Source: Nocardia asiatica NBRC 100129 | Lineage (GTDB): Bacteria > Actinomycetota > Actinomycetes > Mycobacteriales > Mycobacteriaceae | Length of the DNA: 38,482 nt | Direction: 5' to 3' | Assembly (NCBI RefSeq): GCF_000308415.1 | Contig: NZ_BAFS01000081.1 | Location: 1 to 38,482, forward strand | Shown: in pieces, positions 32,975 to 38,482 of the stretch | Layout: every line of letters starts with the position of its first letter | Numbering within the stretch: the stretch's first letter is position 1 | Program-made: the position numbers and the translations under genes | The notes under the pieces: model-generated | The model's database searches: none | Seen by the model: only the letters and a program-made list of their open reading frames with translations | What the model was told of the DNA's origin: nothing

Positions 32975-34609
32975 ATGCCGGCCGAATGCTTGGCTCTTCC
33001 TGTGCGATGCCCAGAATGCGAAGAATCGAATCCCGAAGGCGCCGCGTTCTGCGGGAACTGTGGTGCGCGCTCCGGCGGAACGGAGTCCGCGGAACCGTCG
33101 AGGCGCGGCCGTGAAGCCGCCGCGATGCGCGGGGAAGAAGCCACCCGCTACCTGTGCGCCGCGGTTCATTTCGACAGCGCGCTGGCATCCGAGGTCGTCG
33201 AGAAGGTGCTCGAGGAACCGTTGCGATCGGTGGCCCGGTCGCCGGGCGTCGATCTCGTCGCGGTGGCGAAGCACGCGGTCGCCGCCCGGGAGCGGCAGCT
33301 CGCCCGCAACCTGGTGCTGATCGCGACGATGGTCGTCGTCGTCGGGAATCAGATCGCCGCGGCCGATCTCGACGCCGGGCCGCTCGGCCTGCTGTTGATC
33401 CTCGATCCTTTTCGCTTGGTCTCGCCACTGCCGTTGGCGGCCTTTCTCGTCGGCTGGCTCGCCGTGTGGGGCGAAGGGTGCTTCGCCCGCTGGGGCGGAA
33501 CAGCGAATTCCCTGCGGCGCGGCAGGTTTCGCGCCTCGGCGGCTCCGACACCGCGTAAGCCCTCGGTCCGGCAACAGATCGAGCACGTCGCGGCCTATTC
33601 CGACGGCAATGTGACGGCGTATCACGGCTACCAGCCGTTCCTCGGTCACGGGTGGCCGCTTTCGGCGTGGTCGATGGCGCTGGACATCACCAAGCCCGGA
33701 TCGGATCAGGAGCCGGTCCGCCCGTTCACCGCGGTCGAGTTGAACGAACGCCTCCGCAAGGAGATCGCGCAACTCGACCTGCGCGGGCTGAACGTCTACA
33801 ACCGGCTGTTCGTCAACGGCGGCGACATCCACCACGACGAGCGATTCCTGCCGGATCCCGCGGGCAGGCCCGTTGATCGCGTGCCGGAGACGACGATCGA
33901 GTCCTTGATGACTTCCCCCGAAGACCGGGCGCGCCCCTATCTGACCGCGGAGTTCGTCGGCTGGGGCGGGGAGGCGGTGTGGACGGCGTTCGTTCGCCTC
34001 GCCGTCAGCACCACATCGCTGTTCGTGGAGGCGAACTACTGCGCCCTGCCGCCGTTGCGGCAGGCGTACCACGAGATCGATGACCTGCTGCTGCGTCCGC
34101 GGCCGGGGCAGGTGCTGCGCCTGGCCGGTCGCAGCCTCCTGCGCCTGCCTCGGATCTACTGGCACGCCGTGCCGGACGCCATCCGGCAACTGCTCGGCGA
34201 ATTCCGCAGGGAACGCAAGTACGCCCGCCAAGTGAGCGAGGTCGGCCAAGTGTTCACCTTCGATCACGGCGCGCTCATCAGCGTCCGTGAGGAGGCGGGC
34301 GATCTGCGGGTCGACCGGCGTGGCCGCTCGATCCGCTATCACCGCTACTTCCAGTTGCTCGACCAGGAGATGTTCACCAAGACGGTCGAGAAGAAGATCT
34401 TCGAGACACTGGCCCAGTTCCTGTCCGAGCGCAACGTCGATCCGGACGAACTGATTCGCCGTGGCGAGCAGATCATCAACAGCAGTGTGACGATCAACGG
34501 CGACGCCAATCTGGTGAATTCCGCCATCGGCGGCGCTTCCGCGCGGGTCGCTTCCGCACCCGCCGAATCCTCGAGAAACAGTTTGCTGCGCAGAAGGGAA
34601 AGTGAATGA
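32975..34609 (+). CDS. Zinc-ribbon, two-TM protein with C-terminal Asn/Gly motif
   Basis: 544 residues. Zinc ribbon C12-x2-C15-x10-C26-x2-C29; two membrane segments at about 112-130 and 137-168; then a ~330-residue soluble region with 'VAAYSDGNVTAYHGYQPFLG' and NGGDIHHDERFLPDPAGRP. The C-terminus carries a motif SSVTINGDANLVNSAIGG (503-520) before a basic tail. No enzyme motif seen. Comparable large proteins of unknown function occur in streptomycetes. No good ribosome site; GTG at 33002, just before the first CPxC, is an alternative start. Its TGA overlaps the next ATG (ATGA). It probably acts at the membrane with the next two gene products. Confidence 0.75.
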   Translation: MPAECLALPVRCPECEESNPEGAAFCGNCGARSGGTESAEPSRRGREAAAMRGEEATRYLCAAVHFDSALASEVVEKVLEEPLRSVARSPGVDLVAVAKHAVAARERQLARNLVLIATMVVVVGNQIAAADLDAGPLGLLLILDPFRLVSPLPLAAFLVGWLAVWGEGCFARWGGTANSLRRGRFRASAAPTPRKPSVRQQIEHVAAYSDGNVTAYHGYQPFLGHGWPLSAWSMALDITKPGSDQEPVRPFTAVELNERLRKEIAQLDLRGLNVYNRLFVNGGDIHHDERFLPDPAGRPVDRVPETTIESLMTSPEDRARPYLTAEFVGWGGEAVWTAFVRLAVSTTSLFVEANYCALPPLRQAYHEIDDLLLRPRPGQVLRLAGRSLLRLPRIYWHAVPDAIRQLLGEFRRERKYARQVSEVGQVFTFDHGALISVREEAGDLRVDRRGRSIRYHRYFQLLDQEMFTKTVEKKIFETLAQFLSERNVDPDELIRRGEQIINSSVTINGDANLVNSAIGGASARVASAPAESSRNSLLRRRESE

Positions 34610-34992
34610 CGAAGAATGTCGGAAGCAATACCGGAGTTTCCATCGGCAGGGATGCGAACATGAGCAATTCCGTCGTCGCCGGCGGTGACGGCACGTTGTC
34701 GAACAGCACCGCCGAGGCGGCCGCGATTCCGGCTCCGCGAACCGTGGCGGAATTGCGTTCCGCCCTGGACGATCTGCTCGATCGGATCAGCCGGTACGAC
34801 GCGGAATTGCCGGACCGGCGGCTGGTCGAGGAAACGACGCGGCAGGCGGTGGCCGAGGCGGCGAAGGAACGCCCGAACCGGCTGGTGCTCTCCGGATTCC
34901 TGCACGCGGTCGGGCGGTCGGTCGCCGGCGTGGCCTCGCTCGCCGCGGTGGTGAGCGCGCTGGAAATCGCGGTCAAGGCCATCCTCGGCTGA
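34606..34992 (+). CDS. Small protein with N-terminal Asn/Gly motif and helical hydrophobic tail
   Basis: 128 residues. The N-terminus, TGVSIGRDANMSNSVVAGG (residues 9-27), closely matches the C-terminal motif of the upstream protein (V[TS]I..DAN..NS). A helical part follows ('LRSALDDLLDRISRYDAELP' ... PNRLVLSGFLHAVG), then a hydrophobic end (VAGVASLAAVVSALEIAVKA). It resembles small actinobacterial proteins built of a short beta-type motif plus helices, often found beside conflict-system genes. Coupled to its neighbour by ATGA. The function is unknown; co-assembly through the shared motif is inference. Confidence 0.75.
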   Translation: MTKNVGSNTGVSIGRDANMSNSVVAGGDGTLSNSTAEAAAIPAPRTVAELRSALDDLLDRISRYDAELPDRRLVEETTRQAVAEAAKERPNRLVLSGFLHAVGRSVAGVASLAAVVSALEIAVKAILG

Positions 34993-35017
34993 GCGCCGCG
35001 CGGTGCGGGGGTCACAA

Positions 35018-35743
35018 ATGGCGAACTGCTGGAGATGCCGGGAACCGCTGTCCGGTGGGCGGCAACGGCACTGCACCGCCTGCGGGGCGGGTGTGTGCTG
35101 GAGTTGCGGGCACGAACCGCGCGGCGGAGCAGGGCGATTCTGCACCTGGTGCGGCGCGAAGTCCGTCGCCCTGGCGCGGCCGTCGAATGCCAGCCCGCAG
35201 GTCGAGGGTGCCGCGCCGGGCCGCAATCCCGCCGTCATCGCTGGGGGAGTGGTGCTCGCCGCCGCCGCGGTGGTGGCGGTGGTGCTGGTCGTGGCGCCCG
35301 GCGACGAGTCGGCCGATCCGAAAGCCTCGGCCATCGGGTCGGGACTGTCGCTGACGACCACCAGCGCCCGCACCGCCACGCCGTCGCGCCCGGGCTCCCG
35401 TACCGCCGCGACCACGCCGTCGCGCAGCAGCGCGCGCTCCACGACGACCACGCCGGCCCCGGCGACCGGTCCGGCGCGGATCGTCACCGCGTACTTCGAC
35501 GCCATCAATCGGCGGGACTACGGACGGGCGTGGGAGCTGGGCGGCCGGAATCTCGACACCAGTTACGAGCACTTCGTGGCAGGTCTGTCGACGACCGCGC
35601 ACGACGCGGTGCGGATCACCGGGCAGAGCGGCGACACCGTGCACATCGAACTGTCGGCTCGCCAGATCGATGGGACGGTGCGGGCGTTTTCCGGCTACTA
35701 CGTCGTACGCGACGACGTCATAGTCGACGCGGTCATCCGCTAG
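35018..35743 (+). CDS. Zinc-ribbon, single-TM protein with NTF2-like outer domain
   Basis: 241 residues. The N-terminus is Cys-rich with repeated CxxC pairs ('CWRCREPL', 'CTACGAGVCWSCG', 'CTWCGAK'), one or two zinc ribbons. One membrane span ('VIAGGVVLAAAAVVAVVLVV') is followed by a Ser/Thr/Pro linker and an outer NTF2/SnoaL-like domain ('VTAYFDAINRRDYGRAWELG'). It lies 25 bases after the small motif protein, same strand. Zinc ribbons in the first and last genes of the operon point to a shared cytoplasmic partner. ATG chosen with GGGGG about 8 bases upstream. Confidence 0.8.
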   Translation: MANCWRCREPLSGGRQRHCTACGAGVCWSCGHEPRGGAGRFCTWCGAKSVALARPSNASPQVEGAAPGRNPAVIAGGVVLAAAAVVAVVLVVAPGDESADPKASAIGSGLSLTTTSARTATPSRPGSRTAATTPSRSSARSTTTTPAPATGPARIVTAYFDAINRRDYGRAWELGGRNLDTSYEHFVAGLSTTAHDAVRITGQSGDTVHIELSARQIDGTVRAFSGYYVVRDDVIVDAVIR

Positions 35744-35768
35744 TTCGGGACGGTGCGTCCGCACGTAG

Positions 35769-35789
35769 ACATACATACCGTATGTATGT
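35769..35789. promoter_or_regulatory. Perfect operator palindrome upstream of hydrolase-TetR operon
   Basis: ACATACATAC (35769-35778), one base, then GTATGTATGT (35780-35789) are exact complements. It lies 37 bp before the hydrolase ATG. The second gene of the operon is a TetR regulator, so this is very likely its operator, giving autoregulation. Confidence 0.82.
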
Positions 35790-35825
35790 AAAAGTGGAGG
35801 CATCCGTTCGGAACTGGGAGGACCA

Positions 35826-36692
35826 ATGGCAACAAGCACAGCACTCGGCCGCACCCAAGAGGTGGAGCTGCCCGGCGGCCGTATTCGCTACCACGGGACA
35901 GGAGAGGGCGCTCCGGTCGTATTCGTGCACGGGCTGCTCGTCAACGCGGACATCTGGCGCAACGTCGTGCCCGCCGTCGCCGCGGCCGGATACCGCTGCC
36001 TCGCACCGGACTGGCCGCTCGGCTCACACGAGATCCCGGTCCCGGACGCGGAGCTGACCCCGGTCGGCGTGGCGGACCTGATCGCCGCGTTCCTCGAGCG
36101 TCTCGACCTCACCGACGTCACCTTGGTCGCCAACGACACCGGCGGCGCGATCACCCAGGTGCTGCTCACTCGCGATCGGTCCCGGATCGGCCGCGTCGTG
36201 CTCGCCTCGGTGGACAGCTACGAGGGCTTCCTACCGCAGCCGTTCACGGCGCTTCCACTACTGGCGAAGGTGCCCGGATCGATCCGCCCGCTGACGGAGG
36301 TGCTGCGCGTCCGGGCGCTGCACCGATTGCCGCTGGCTTTCGGCTGGCTCACCAAAAGGCCGATACCGCCGGAGATCATCGACTCCTATCTGCTGCCGAG
36401 CCGGAACTCCGCCGCGATCCGCGAAGACCTGCGGCGCTTCCTGAAATCGGCCCATCGCCGGTACACGCTGGAGGCCGCGCGCCACTTCGCCGACATCGAC
36501 ATCCCGGTGCTGCTGGCCTGGGCGCGCGAAGATCGGATCTTCCCGGTGTCCTTCGCCGAACGCCTGGCTCGTGATCTGCCGAACGCGACGCTCGAGCTGA
36601 TCGACGACTCCTACACCTTCATTTCCGAAGACCAGCCCGAGTTGCTCACCCGATCGATTCTGGAGTTCACTCGGCTGCATGCCACGCCGTAG
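35826..36692 (+). CDS. Alpha/beta hydrolase with Asp nucleophile and atypical His position
   Basis: 288 residues. The nucleophile elbow is VANDTGGA with D104, as in haloalkane dehalogenase-like enzymes rather than Ser esterases. HGLLVNADIW is the oxyanion region. Where the catalytic His normally stands (GHxxxxExPxxL) the protein has S262-Y263 (DSYTFISEDQPELL). It may be catalytically altered, or another residue may serve. GGAGG lies five bases before the ATG. It overlaps the downstream TetR by 14 bp and follows the perfect operator, so the ligand of the TetR may be its substrate or product. Confidence 0.85.
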   Translation: MATSTALGRTQEVELPGGRIRYHGTGEGAPVVFVHGLLVNADIWRNVVPAVAAAGYRCLAPDWPLGSHEIPVPDAELTPVGVADLIAAFLERLDLTDVTLVANDTGGAITQVLLTRDRSRIGRVVLASVDSYEGFLPQPFTALPLLAKVPGSIRPLTEVLRVRALHRLPLAFGWLTKRPIPPEIIDSYLLPSRNSAAIREDLRRFLKSAHRRYTLEAARHFADIDIPVLLAWAREDRIFPVSFAERLARDLPNATLELIDDSYTFISEDQPELLTRSILEFTRLHATP

Positions 36693-37284
36693 CCAGGAAG
36701 ACCGCTCGCGCGCCACCAGAGCCGCGCTCGAACAGGCCGGACGCCGTCTGTTCACCGAGCGCGGCTTCGCGGGAACCTCGGCCGAGGAACTTGTCACCGA
36801 GGCCGGTGTCACCCGGGGGGCGCTGCACCACCACTACGGCGACAAACGAGGACTGTTCCTCGCGGTCCTGGAGCAGATCGAAGTCGAGACCACCGAGGAG
36901 ATCGAAAAGGCCATCGCCGCGGTCGATCCCGATGACGTGATGGCCGGCATGGCGGCAGGGCTCGGTCTGTTCCTGGAGTTCTGTCAACGGCCCGCGATGC
37001 TGCGCATCGGCCTCACCGACGCCCCCGCCGTGCTCGGCTGGCAGGCGTGGCGCGAATTCGAGTCCGCCCACGGCCTCGGCCTGATCACCGCACAACTCGA
37101 GCGCGCCCGCGCCGCCGGGTTGATCGCCGACGCCCCGGTACCCGTCTTGGCCCAGCTCATCGTCAGCGTGGTCAGCGAGGCCGCCCTGATCGTCGCGCAC
37201 GCCGCCGACCGCGATCTCGCGCGTGCGCAAACCCAGCAGTCGGTGCTGTTGTTGATCTCCGGCCTTCTGCGCGCCGGCGGCTGA
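36679..37284 (+). CDS. TetR/AcrR-family regulator of the hydrolase operon
   Basis: 201 residues. The N-terminal TetR domain has HTH 'TSAEELVTEAGVTRGALHHH' followed by YGDKRGLF. The helical C-terminal domain contains 'VIVSVVSEAALIVAHAAD'-type hydrophobic helices for ligand binding. The start lies 14 bases inside the hydrolase gene, so the two are co-translated. It most likely represses its own operon through the 21-bp palindrome at 35769-35789. Confidence 0.9.
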   Translation: MPRRSQEDRSRATRAALEQAGRRLFTERGFAGTSAEELVTEAGVTRGALHHHYGDKRGLFLAVLEQIEVETTEEIEKAIAAVDPDDVMAGMAAGLGLFLEFCQRPAMLRIGLTDAPAVLGWQAWREFESAHGLGLITAQLERARAAGLIADAPVPVLAQLIVSVVSEAALIVAHAADRDLARAQTQQSVLLLISGLLRAGG

Positions 37285-37381
37285 ACGGCTCGCTCGGCGC
37301 GGGTCGAACTCGGCGACCGCTTTCCGACGTTGCGGCGCCAACCTGCCCGGTTCCGGCCATTCAGGGCCTTATCCTGCGCAT

Positions 37382-37795
37382 ATGACGGAGCAACCGGCGC
37401 GGTTGGCAGGTCTATTCCGGTGGCGCCTGACGCTGCTGACGATGGGTCTCGTGCTGGCGGTGTGCGGCGCCGCGACCCGTCCGTTCAGCTGGCCGGCGAC
37501 CGCGCTCGTGGCGGTGGCGGCGCTGGTCGCGATGGTGTTTGCCTTCCGCGTGCGAACCGAGCGGCCTGCGCGCACCACCCGGCTCGGGCGCGGCGTGGCT
37601 GTATGGTCGGCGCTTCTGGTCGCGGCGTCCGCCTGGGAGGTCTACGCGTTGCTGCGGCAACCCGCCCTGAACCAGCCGAGCCGGGAACACCCGAGCTTGT
37701 CCACGCTGCTGGATCCGGCGCTCGAACAGTGGCCGCTGCGGTTCGCCGGATGGCTGGTCTGGCTGGGCGCCGGATGGTGGCTGGTGTCGAGATGA
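37382..37795 (+). CDS. Small membrane protein, four predicted helices
   Basis: 137 residues. Hydrophobic segments at about 15-32 ('LTLLTMGLVLAVCGAA'), 38-54 (ATALVAVAALVAMVFAF), 72-90 ('AVWSALLVAASAWEVYALL') and 118-136. No motif of a known family is seen. A TATCCT lies just before the ATG at leaderless distance. The next small membrane gene overlaps by four bases (ATGA), so the pair probably forms one complex. Confidence 0.75.
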   Translation: MTEQPARLAGLFRWRLTLLTMGLVLAVCGAATRPFSWPATALVAVAALVAMVFAFRVRTERPARTTRLGRGVAVWSALLVAASAWEVYALLRQPALNQPSREHPSLSTLLDPALEQWPLRFAGWLVWLGAGWWLVSR

Positions 37796-37992
37796 GCGAC
37801 CGGGCCATAGTCATCGCCGGGTTCTGCCTGCTCCTGGCAATCGCCCTGGCCACAGTCGCGGTCACACGGCTGCGCCGGGACTCGATCGCCTCTTTGAGCG
37901 AGACCATCGCGTACTTGACCAGTACCCGGGCAACGAAGATCACCGCCGTACTGGTGTGGGCATGGCTCGGCTGGCACTTCCTGGCCCGGTGA
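37792..37992 (+). CDS. Small two-helix membrane protein (DUF6186-like)
   Basis: 66 residues: an N-terminal helix 'RAIVIAGFCLLLAIALATVA', a short cytoplasmic loop with Arg, and a C-terminal ITAVLVWAWLGWHFLAR. The WxWLGWHF ending is what I recall of the DUF6186 family; no function is known. Its ATG overlaps the TGA of the previous membrane gene. Confidence 0.7.
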   Translation: MSDRAIVIAGFCLLLAIALATVAVTRLRRDSIASLSETIAYLTSTRATKITAVLVWAWLGWHFLAR

Positions 37993-38105
37993 CCCGCGCT
38001 GAGAGCAAGCGGCGATCACGGAAACAACAAGGGGTCCGCGAACAAACCGCATCACTTGCCGCCAGTTCATGAACAGCCATGCGCTATATCCCGAACTCCG
38101 GGACT

Positions 38106-38482
38106 ACGCGCCCAGCACACCCCAACCACGTCTTTCAAGTGAAGCGAGACCGAGCATTGCCCGTTCGCGGCCCGGCTCGCGTTCGCGCGGCCGCCGCGCA
38201 AGCGTCGCAGAAGCAAGCGCCGCCATGCCGAGATGCCAGCCACGAAGAGGCAACCGCATCCACGATTCCGGTGCTTCACCACCCACGCGCCCAGCGCACC
38301 TCAACCCCCGGTTTCGAGCGAAGCGAGACCGAGCATCCGCCGTTCGCGGCCCGGCTCGCGTTTGCGCGGCCGCCGCGCAAGCGACGAAGGAGCGAACGCC
38401 GCCATGCCGAGATGCCATGCCACGACGAAGCAAGCCGTATCCACGATGGCCGTGCTCCACCCACACGCGCCGAGCGCACCCC
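38106..38482. repeat. ~180-bp tandem repeat, two full copies plus the start of a third
   Basis: ACGCGCC(C/G)AGC anchors recur at 38106, 38285 and 38465. Copies share long identical blocks such as TTCGCGGCCCGGCTCGCGTT and GCGCGGCCGCCGCGCAAGCG, with scattered differences. The array continues beyond the window. Minus-strand frames read a repeated Arg-rich 'ISAWRRSLLRRLRGGRANAS', probably not a real protein. I believe this is a dispersed nocardial element (from memory). Positions 37993-38105 just before it show no gene. Confidence 0.85.

Noticed and set aside
38106..38479. Minus-strand ORFs of 67-120 codons in the terminal repeat
   Set aside because: The same Arg-rich stretch recurs because the DNA is repeated; frames differ between copies and no start signal is seen.

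Overview
The window is high-G+C chromosomal DNA from an actinomycete, most likely Nocardia or a close relative. Reasons: strongly GC-biased third positions, frequent GTG starts, and blocks whose content and order match, from memory, the mycobacterial neighbourhood: sir(nirA)-cysH-ferrochelatase, hemW, then hrcA-dnaJ2-rsmE-phoH-ybeY-CBS protein-deaminase-like gene-era. The species call is inference. No tRNA, rRNA, insertion sequence, transposase or CRISPR array was seen.

Left part (1-8.7 kb), mixed housekeeping and accessory genes: the 5' end of an SDR oxidoreductase; a membrane-anchored Hsp70-like protein with a long Ser/Gly tail of 14-residue repeats; a Cof-type HAD phosphatase; a VOC protein divergent from a WYL regulator; a heptanucleotide repeat array; and an MFS exporter plus SGNH hydrolase pair divergent from a TetR regulator, with two operator-like palindromes between them.

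Sulfur assimilation operon (8.8-14.8 kb, minus strand): a 30-residue cysteine-bearing leader peptide, sir, cysH, a 52-codon repeat-made mini-ORF, cysD, cysN and a CbiX-type sirohydrochlorin ferrochelatase. The genes overlap by 4 bp or are 1 bp apart. Together they activate sulfate to APS (CysDN), reduce APS to sulfite (CysH) and sulfite to sulfide (Sir), and make Sir's siroheme. The leader, apparently leaderless at the RNA level, suggests control by cysteine supply.

Middle (15.0-19.8 kb): a SnoaL-like protein, hemW, a 71-residue conserved protein, an AraC regulator, and an intact chloroperoxidase-type hydrolase flanked by decayed hydrolase remnants and a strong hairpin.

Core block (19.9-27.5 kb, plus strand): hrcA, dnaJ2, rsmE, phoH, ybeY, a CNNM/CBS membrane protein, a deaminase-fold protein without zinc ligands, and era, tightly packed.

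Right part (27.5-38.5 kb): where recO is expected soon after era there is accessory DNA around an amidase that is probably ancestral here (AmiA2-like). Left of the amidase are a small CHAT/caspase-like protein, a GNAT acetyltransferase, an HTH-TPR regulator and two coupled orphan genes, with visibly lower third-position G+C in places. Right of it lies a three-gene membrane operon: zinc ribbon + two TM + large domain; a small protein; zinc ribbon + TM + NTF2-like. The first protein ends with, and the second begins with, the same short Asn/Gly/Ser motif, which is the best candidate here for an undescribed system. A hydrolase-TetR operon with a perfect operator, two small membrane genes and a ~180-bp tandem repeat running off the window end complete the region.
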